Positions 33,639-38,711 of a stretch of DNA of 38,711 bases are shown piece after piece. This DNA comes from Mailhella massiliensis. Its GTDB lineage: Bacteria; Desulfobacterota; Desulfovibrionia; Desulfovibrionales; Desulfovibrionaceae. Where the stretch lies: contig NZ_DYZA01000030.1 in assembly GCF_020741395.1 (NCBI RefSeq), forward strand, positions 1 to 38,711, given 5' to 3'. The position numbers and the translations under genes were made by a program. The notes beneath the pieces were generated by a model. It was not told the DNA's origin and did no database searches. It saw nothing but the letters and a program-made list of their open reading frames with translations. Positions within the stretch are counted from its first letter, which is position 1; each line of letters opens with the position of its first letter.

Positions 33639-35762
33639 ATGGCAAGGAAGAGAACAAGGAAGCTTGCGGCCGCCGCGTTCTGCGGTATGTGTATGCTGGC
33701 CGGAACTCAGACGAATGCACTGGCGGATGATCTGCTGGTACTTCCCGAGATCACCGTCACGGCAAATAAGATTGCGGAAGACCAGCAGAAGGTGCCTCTC
33801 AGCGTATCCGTCATCAATGAGGATGAGGTGCGGGATTCGGGCATGGAAACTCTTGACGACCTTTCCGCAAAGGTGCCCAATCTGGTGATGCCCACCGGCG
33901 GTCTGCCCATGATGAAGTTTCCCTCCATCCGTGGCTCTCAGTCCATTGCTCATTCCTATGTTCCTTCGGTTATTACCTATATTGACGACGTGCCGCTTAC
34001 CAGCACTACCGCCTATGATGTCCCTCTTTACAACATAGAGTCCATCGAAGTGCTTCGTGGACCGCAGGGAACATTGTACGGCAGGAATGCCTCCGGCGGC
34101 GTCATAAAGATCATCACCAAAAAACCTGAAAATGAAATTCATGGTCAGGTTGGCGTGGAGGTCGGTACGCACAATCATGTGAAGCCGAACATCGCTCTTT
34201 CCGGTCCCATCATTGACGACAAGCTTTTTGCCAGCGGTTCCTTCCAGTTCTATAACCATCGCGGCAACGTGTGGAACGATTACACCGGTACCTATGTGGA
34301 CGACCGCAGAAACTACAGCGGCCGTTTCAGCCTGCTTTTCACTCCCACGGAAGACTGGGAAATACGTCTTTCCGCAGGCATGACGAAGTACAATGAAGGC
34401 ACCTTCAGTATGTATTCGCCCAACGCCTTCGCCATATACGACAAGATGTACGGACCCGAGATGACGCAGATGTATCATGACATGAACGGCGGTACCCGTA
34501 CGCCGAGGCATGTCACATCCAACGACAACGGCTATAATAAAACCATGCTCAACGATCAGTCTTTGAGCATAAAGTACAATATATCGCCGGCATGGACATT
34601 TACATCTGTCACCACCAGAAGTGAAGCCGATATCCGCTTCCTCGTGGACTACGATTTCGGCCCGAATTTTCTTCCGCTTGAGTACGGTATGGCCTCTGAG
34701 GACCGCAACGACAGCGGCATGTATGACTTTGGTCAGGAATTCCGTCTCACCTACGACGAGGACGGCGTGAACGCCGTCATAGGTGCGGCCTATTCGCATA
34801 TCGACCGCCGCCAGCGCTACGATTACTACAACTCCATAGGAGCCACTAATGCGCGCGACATTACCAATACCTATTCGCTCTTCAGCCAGGTGAAGGTTCC
34901 CTTTGCCGAGCGCTGGGCATTCACGATAGGCGGCAGACTGGATTATTACCATACCGGTGCGTGGGCACACGCCAAAAGGGCGGGCATGGGCATGCAGGCG
35001 CCGTATTCCGGGGATGACAGCTGGTTCAATGTGTCTCCCAAGGTTGCGCTGGAATATTCGCTTACGGAAAACAACATGCTCTATGCCAGCTTCTCCGAAG
35101 GCTACAAGGCGGGCGGCTTCGACTCCGCCTATGCCACGCCCGGTCATGAGAAGTATGATGAAGAGCATGTGTATTCCTTTGAACTTGGTTCCAAAAATCA
35201 GTTTCTCGATAACAGTCTGCGCATGAACTTCGCAGTTTTTGCCAACAAGTACAACGGAATGCAGGTGGAAAAGTTCACCTCAGGCATGAGCGGTTATATT
35301 GACAACGCAGGTAACCCTTGGGCTTTTGGTGCAGAAGGCGAAATCTCCTGGATGGTGCTGCCCGGCCTCGAACTTTTTGCGAACGTGGGCTACACGCATT
35401 TACGTTTCGACGACATTACCGACGATTTGTACGGCAGGCTGAACAGAAATCGTGTGCCCTATGTGCCGGAATGGACCTACAGCGTTGGTGCTTCCTACCG
35501 TCATGAATCCGGTTTCTATACTCGTGTAGACGCAACCGGAGCTACCAAGTCATACCTCAACATTGATAACAGCGGCTATATTCCCTCCCATACGCTGGTC
35601 AATGCTCGTGTCGGTTATGAGTTTGACAACAATGTCGATGTGTACGCCTATGTGAACAATATCTTCGATAAGAACTACGATTATGTCCGCAGCTTCGGTG
35701 GCGCCTATTGGGTGGCTACGGAAGGTGTGAACGGCGGCGTAGGTATTTCCTATCGCTTCTAA
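33639..35762 (+). CDS. TonB-dependent siderophore receptor (FyuA-like)
   Basis: A 707-residue outer-membrane receptor. A signal peptide runs to about residue 29 (ALA cleavage), followed by a TonB box (PEITVTA), a plug domain with VEVLRGPQGTLYGRNASGGVI-type sequence, and a long beta-barrel ending in GVGISYRF. The RGPQGTLYG region and general layout resemble FyuA, the ferric yersiniabactin receptor, and length is close (FyuA about 673). It should bring the ferric siderophore into the periplasm, powered by the TonB system encoded right after it. Start at ATG 33639 behind AGAGGAG; two TTG codons just upstream (33630, 33633) are in frame but less likely. Confidence 0.93.
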   Translation: MARKRTRKLAAAAFCGMCMLAGTQTNALADDLLVLPEITVTANKIAEDQQKVPLSVSVINEDEVRDSGMETLDDLSAKVPNLVMPTGGLPMMKFPSIRGSQSIAHSYVPSVITYIDDVPLTSTTAYDVPLYNIESIEVLRGPQGTLYGRNASGGVIKIITKKPENEIHGQVGVEVGTHNHVKPNIALSGPIIDDKLFASGSFQFYNHRGNVWNDYTGTYVDDRRNYSGRFSLLFTPTEDWEIRLSAGMTKYNEGTFSMYSPNAFAIYDKMYGPEMTQMYHDMNGGTRTPRHVTSNDNGYNKTMLNDQSLSIKYNISPAWTFTSVTTRSEADIRFLVDYDFGPNFLPLEYGMASEDRNDSGMYDFGQEFRLTYDEDGVNAVIGAAYSHIDRRQRYDYYNSIGATNARDITNTYSLFSQVKVPFAERWAFTIGGRLDYYHTGAWAHAKRAGMGMQAPYSGDDSWFNVSPKVALEYSLTENNMLYASFSEGYKAGGFDSAYATPGHEKYDEEHVYSFELGSKNQFLDNSLRMNFAVFANKYNGMQVEKFTSGMSGYIDNAGNPWAFGAEGEISWMVLPGLELFANVGYTHLRFDDITDDLYGRLNRNRVPYVPEWTYSVGASYRHESGFYTRVDATGATKSYLNIDNSGYIPSHTLVNARVGYEFDNNVDVYAYVNNIFDKNYDYVRSFGGAYWVATEGVNGGVGISYRF

Positions 35763-35779
35763 GTTGGACGATTCGTTTG

Positions 35780-35818
35780 CTGAAGAGCCGGGACGGCACT
35801 CTTCCGCCCCGGCTTCAG
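35780..35818 (+). terminator. Strong hairpin between receptor and exbB genes
   Basis: An interrupted stem of about 14 bp (GCCGGG with CCCGGC at its core, CTGAA with TTCAG at its foot, CGG with CCG at its top) around a 7-base loop, 18 bases after the receptor stop. No T tract follows directly; a T7 run appears about 24 bases later. It may be a partial terminator or a 3'-end stabiliser that lets the receptor be made in excess over the TonB system. Confidence 0.45.
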
Positions 35819-35895
35819 TAAGACGGTACAGGGTATTCGGTGTTTTTTTATGTTCAGTTTCATCCGCTCTTCCGGGCGGGCAGGGAGTTTCCGTC

Positions 35896-36582
35896 GTGGA
35901 TATGATTTTCCATGCCGTCATGCAGGCCACGCTGGTTTCCAAGCTGGTTCTGTCGCTGCTTCTGTTCATGTCGCTGGTAAGCTGGGCCTACATGCTGGGC
36001 AAGTGGCTGTGCCTGCGGAAGGTACGCAAACAGGTGCGTCATGGTCTTGATGTCATGGATTCGGACGATCTTCTGGAATCGTTGGCGGAACTGGAATGCC
36101 ACGGGCGTTCGCCTCTGTACGGCATCACACGCAGAGGCGTGCGGGAATTCAACCGCATCAGCCGCACCGGGGATGCCGAGCGTCTGATGAACGACAACGT
36201 GAGAAGGGCGCTTCATTTTGGCATAGCTCACGAGATGGCCCGTCTGAGGTCTTCTCTTTCCCTTCTGGCAACGACGGCGAGCACGGCGCCGTTCATCGGG
36301 CTTTTCGGCACGGTGTGGGGCATCATGTACTCCTTCCAGTCCATAGCGGTGATGAAGAGCGTTTCCATCGCCACGGTGGCTCCGGGCATAGCCGAGGCAC
36401 TCATCGCCACGGCAGTGGGGCTTTTCGTGGCCATTCCCGCCACATGGGGCTTCAACATGTTCCGGGCAAGCCTTTCCGCCATTGAAAACGAGTGCATCAC
36501 CTTTGCCGGGCAGCTTCTGAACCGTATGCAGCATGAAGTAGGGCATCACGCGGGCGGCCTCAGCTTCGGAGGAGGAAAGTAG
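35896..36582 (+). CDS. exbB: ExbB/TolQ-family proton channel subunit
   Basis: A 228-residue protein of the MotA/TolQ/ExbB family with three membrane helices: one near 12-34 and two around 128-150 and 165-190. LLATTASTAPFIGLFGTVWGIM and ALIATAVGLFVAIPA are signature stretches. The N-terminus resembles TolQ, but the neighbours exbD and tonB point to a TonB-energising role. I chose GTG 35896 because AGGGAG lies eight bases upstream; ATG 35902 is possible, and the frame open from 35764 only adds leader sequence. Confidence 0.9.
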   Translation: MDMIFHAVMQATLVSKLVLSLLLFMSLVSWAYMLGKWLCLRKVRKQVRHGLDVMDSDDLLESLAELECHGRSPLYGITRRGVREFNRISRTGDAERLMNDNVRRALHFGIAHEMARLRSSLSLLATTASTAPFIGLFGTVWGIMYSFQSIAVMKSVSIATVAPGIAEALIATAVGLFVAIPATWGFNMFRASLSAIENECITFAGQLLNRMQHEVGHHAGGLSFGGGK

Positions 36583-36583
36583 T

Positions 36584-37036
36584 ATGGGCGGCCCGTCATC
36601 CGATGATTTCGTATCCGACATCAACGTCACGCCTCTTGTCGACGTGATGCTGGTGCTGCTCATCATTTTCATGGTGACGGCGCCCATGATGACGGAGGGG
36701 CTGGAGGTGAATCTTCCCAGGGTGGAGGTCTCGGAAACTCTGCCTGCGGAGAACGAGCACGTCATGCTCACCGTCAGGGAGGACGGCTCCGTTTTTCTTG
36801 ATGAATACGAGACTTCGGCGGAAGATCTCCCTTCCTTGCTGGACGTGCACGTCGTCGCGCCGGGGAGGCGTCTTTTCATCCGCGCCGACCAACATGTGCC
36901 CTATGGTATTTTCATGAACATCATGGGGAAGATTCGCAGGGCCGGTATTCATGACGTGGGGCTGGTCACCCTTCCGGCGGAAGGTACGGGGGAAAAGGGC
37001 TCCGGTCTGGAGAACGCCGGCGGACAGGATGCATGA
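36584..37036 (+). CDS. exbD: ExbD/TolR-family protein
   Basis: A 150-residue protein with one N-terminal membrane helix carrying the functional aspartate (D20 in NVTPLVDVMLVLLIIFMV) and a periplasmic domain ending near LVTLPAE. It forms the proton-conducting complex with ExbB that drives TonB. GGAGGAAAG lies just before ATG, overlapping the end of exbB. Its stop overlaps the tonB start (ATGA), so the three genes are coupled. Confidence 0.92.
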   Translation: MGGPSSDDFVSDINVTPLVDVMLVLLIIFMVTAPMMTEGLEVNLPRVEVSETLPAENEHVMLTVREDGSVFLDEYETSAEDLPSLLDVHVVAPGRRLFIRADQHVPYGIFMNIMGKIRRAGIHDVGLVTLPAEGTGEKGSGLENAGGQDA

Positions 37037-37773
37037 CGATGCGCCGATGCGTCAGAACTTCCACGATGCTGCTTTCGGCGTGCATACATGTCGTGCTCTT
37101 CGGCGGGGTGTATGCTTTTTCCCGGACGGAGGATAAGGCGCCGGAAGACGAAAGTGTCTACCAGGTCGCACTGGCGGAATTCGCCGTTCCCGCCGCGCCT
37201 GCGGTGGAAAACGTCGCACCCGGACCGGAGACTGCACCTGTTCCCGAATCAGAGACTGCTCCGCCTCCGCCCCCTGAGCCGGAATCTTTGCCCGAACCGG
37301 AGAGAGCTCCCGCACAGGAGAAGTCCGCACCGGAAATCGTCAGTTCGAAAAAGAAAAAGGACCCCGTCCCGGTGCGGAAAAAGGAAACTCCGCGTCCGGC
37401 GGCGCCACGGCCCGTTCCTTCTTCCGCCCATGTGGAACAGGGGCCTGCGGCCTCCATCCCCGGCCGTATAGGCTCATTTTTGGCCTATAATACAGATCAG
37501 GTGGATCAGCGTCCTTCCATTGTGAAGCGCTCGCCAGTGGAGTATCCATCCAAGGCTCGCCGTCGTGCGGTAGAGGGAAGAGTGGTCATTCAGCTTGTTG
37601 TGGATATGGAAGGTCGTGCTCGTGAGTGTCGTGTTCATTTAGCTGAACCAGCGGGCTGGTTTGAACAGGCGGCTCTTTCTGCGGCGGAAAAAATGCGTTT
37701 TATGCCAGGGAAACTTAAAGGGAAAGCGGTCAATACCGTAGTCCTTGTACCGTTTCAGTTCTCTCTGCGCTGA
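37033..37773 (+). CDS. tonB: TonB energy-transducing protein
   Basis: A 246-residue protein with an N-terminal membrane anchor (about 10-30), a proline/glutamate-rich periplasmic spacer (about 50-135) and a C-terminal TonB domain (from about 155: SPVEYPSKARRRAVEGRVVI, then EKMRFMPGK and VPFQFSLR). It transmits energy from ExbBD to the receptor's TonB box. ATG overlaps the exbD stop. The last third uses more T-ending codons and is visibly poorer in GC than the first part. It is the last gene before the terminator. Confidence 0.92.
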   Translation: MTMRRCVRTSTMLLSACIHVVLFGGVYAFSRTEDKAPEDESVYQVALAEFAVPAAPAVENVAPGPETAPVPESETAPPPPPEPESLPEPERAPAQEKSAPEIVSSKKKKDPVPVRKKETPRPAAPRPVPSSAHVEQGPAASIPGRIGSFLAYNTDQVDQRPSIVKRSPVEYPSKARRRAVEGRVVIQLVVDMEGRARECRVHLAEPAGWFEQAALSAAEKMRFMPGKLKGKAVNTVVLVPFQFSLR

Positions 37774-37818
37774 AGGAGAGAACCTTACTTTTTTGCTGAA
37801 GAAAATTTCTTATATTTA

Positions 37819-37863
37819 TGAAAAACGGACGATTCCGTCACGTCGGGGATCGTCCGTTTTTCA
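37819..37863. terminator. Strong bidirectional-looking terminator after tonB
   Basis: TGAAAAACGGACGAT (37819-37833) and ATCGTCCGTTTTTCA (37849-37863) are perfect 15-bp inverted repeats around a 15-base loop, with A5 and T5 runs on the outer stem. It closes the tonB operon. The IS element begins at the very next base. Confidence 0.85.
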
Positions 37864-37882
37864 TAGATAGTGTTTACACGAG
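37864..37882 (+). repeat. Left terminal inverted repeat of the right IS
   Basis: TAGATAGTGTTTACACGAG, directly after the tonB terminator. Confidence 0.88.
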
Positions 37883-37925
37883 ATTTGAGTTATAAGAAGC
37901 GCATCAATTCTACAAGGATGTGCTT

Positions 37926-38692
37926 ATGACGAATCCTCAACGCCGCCATGACATTTCAGATGCTGCATGGGCCTTATTGGAACCTCATTTACCTGGGCAA
38001 AGCGGACAATGGGGAGGTGTAGCAAAGGATAATCGCCTCTTCATCAATGCCGTCTTCTGGATATTGCGTACTGGCGCGCCGTGGCGAGATTTGCCGCCGG
38101 AATATGGCAAATGGGGAACCGTTCACCAACGCTTTATTCGTTGGCGAGACAAGCGAATATGGGAAAAACTCCTTGAAATATTGATTGATGATCCAGATTT
38201 TGAATGGTTGATGATCGATGCCAGCCATTGCAAAGTCCATCCCCATGCGGCAGGGGCCAGGGGAGGTAATCAGGGCATGGGGCACACAAAAGGGGGCTCA
38301 ACAGTAAAATACACCTGGCCGTGGATGCGCATGGTATGCCGGTCAGAGTTGCTGTTACAGCGGGTACCACAGCGGATTGCACACAAGCCGTAGCCTTGAT
38401 TGACGGTATTTCCGCTCAATTCTTGTTGGCGGATCGCGGATATGACAGCAATGAGATTATAGATAAAGCCATTGAGACTGGTTGCGAAATTGTTATTCCT
38501 CCCAAAAGGAATCGCAAAGCACAGCGTTGCTATGATAAGACTCTTTATCGCGTGAGGCACTTGGTGGAAAATGCTTTTCTCCATCTCAAACGGTGGCGCG
38601 GCATTGCTACTAGATACGCGAAGATGCTCTCATCGTTTGAGGCTGCCGTACAAATCCGCTGTATAGCGATATGGCTCAAGCTGTTAACTTAA
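37926..38692 (+). CDS. IS5-family DDE transposase made by -1 frameshifting
   Basis: Two overlapping frames encode one transposase. The first (37926-38393) holds the N-terminal domain (RLFINAVFWILRTGAPWRDL) and the first catalytic Asp (LMIDASHCK). The second continues from about 38290 with LAVDAHGMP, the second Asp region (LLADRGYDS) and the catalytic Glu (RHLVENAFLHLKRWRGIATRY). They join at AAAAGGGGG (38288-38296); a -1 shift there gives a continuous protein of about 255 residues. Such A/G slippery runs are known for programmed frameshifting in this group, so it is likely functional, not broken. AAGGA precedes ATG 37926. Confidence 0.87.
38288..38296 (+). other. Probable programmed -1 frameshift site in the transposase
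   Basis: A4G5 run read in the first frame as AAA GGG GG. Slipping back one base joins the upstream frame to the frame that encodes the second Asp and the Glu of the DDE triad. Confidence 0.65.
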
Positions 38693-38711
38693 CTCGTGTA
38701 GACACTATCTA
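38693..38711 (-). repeat. Right terminal inverted repeat of the right IS
   Basis: Reads CTCGTGTAGACACTATCTA on the plus strand and differs from the reverse complement of the left repeat at one base (C for T). It starts right after the transposase stop and ends at the window edge. Confidence 0.85.

Larger units (their letters stand above)
37864..38711 (+). mobile_element. Complete IS5-family insertion sequence, 848 bp
   Basis: Ends are 19-bp inverted repeats, TAGATAGTGTTTACACGAG on the left and CTCGTGTAGACACTATCTA on the right, matching 18 of 19. The size, the two-frame transposase and the terminal TA fit IS427-type members of the IS5 family. The first 62 bases are identical, inverted, to positions 1-62. 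The outer flank lies beyond the window, so a target duplication cannot be checked. Confidence 0.9.

Noticed and set aside
3311..35762. Identity with the yersiniabactin high-pathogenicity island
   Set aside because: Domain order differs (three A domains, separate PKS, no PKS methyltransferase), there is no ybtS, ybtU or integrase gene in the window, and extra genes (CCR, RND trio, carrier-like protein) are present. It is related in logic, not the same cluster.
37926..38692. Transposase as a frameshifted pseudogene
   Set aside because: The two frames overlap at an A4G5 slippery run, all DDE regions are present and both terminal repeats are intact, so programmed frameshifting is the better reading.
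1..38711. CRISPR arrays, tRNA or rRNA genes, integrase or att sites
   Set aside because: I saw no regularly spaced repeats, no cloverleaf-like or rRNA-like stretch in the gaps, and no integrase. Apart from the IS ends, no long direct repeats stood out by eye; a computed repeat search could still find some.

Overview
Overview. The window is a 38.7 kb, almost entirely plus-strand island from a Gram-negative bacterium. Signal-peptide porin-like proteins, a TonB receptor and TonB-ExbB-ExbD show the outer membrane. Moderately high GC, a TRAP transporter, Fur boxes of the TTGAAAAT-N-ATTTTCAA type and the LolA-like/DUF1302/RND trio suggest a Desulfovibrio/Bilophila-like organism. That taxonomic guess is weak and rests on general knowledge only.

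Layout. (1) 1-62: end of an IS5-family element, minus strand. (2) 190-3043: complete DctP-DctQ-DctM TRAP transporter operon. (3) 3239-3263: Fur box/promoter, then a biosynthetic operon (3311-23905): aryl-AMP ligase, NRPS (ArCP-Cy-A-PCP-Cy-A-PCP), PKS (KS-AT-KR-ACP), NRPS (Cy-A-MT-PCP-TE), type II thioesterase and a crotonyl-CoA carboxylase/reductase. (4) 23936-28555: second Fur box, then a LolA-like periplasmic protein, a DUF1302-type outer-membrane protein and an RND/MMPL exporter. (5) 28655-32454: an acyl-carrier-like protein without its attachment serine, then two YbtP/YbtQ-type ABC half-transporters. (6) 32618-33541: Fur-like box and an AraC-family regulator. (7) 33639-37773: TonB-dependent receptor, ExbB, ExbD, TonB, terminator. 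(8) 37864-38711: complete IS5-family element in inverted orientation to the one at the left end.

How it works together. The genes describe a near-complete iron acquisition system: make an aryl-thiazoline siderophore, export it (candidate RND trio), take ferric siderophore back through the outer membrane (receptor plus dedicated TonB system), move it through the inner membrane (ABC pair), and regulate this by Fur and an AraC/YbtA-like activator. The logic is that of yersiniabactin, but the assembly line differs: each Cys module has its own A domain, the PKS has no C-methyltransferase, and the operon encodes a CCR with its CO2-binding residues. The AT carries RAGH in place of HAFH/YASH, the XAGH pattern associated with ethylmalonyl-type extenders. 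The simplest reading is a yersiniabactin-like metallophore whose linker carbon is alkylated through the extender unit instead of by SAM-dependent methylation; I know of no described siderophore made this way, but I could not search.

Limits. No salicylate synthase, phosphopantetheinyl transferase or thiazoline reductase lies in the window. The island is bounded by inverted IS copies, so it may be a mobile block, but the outer flank of each copy is not visible.
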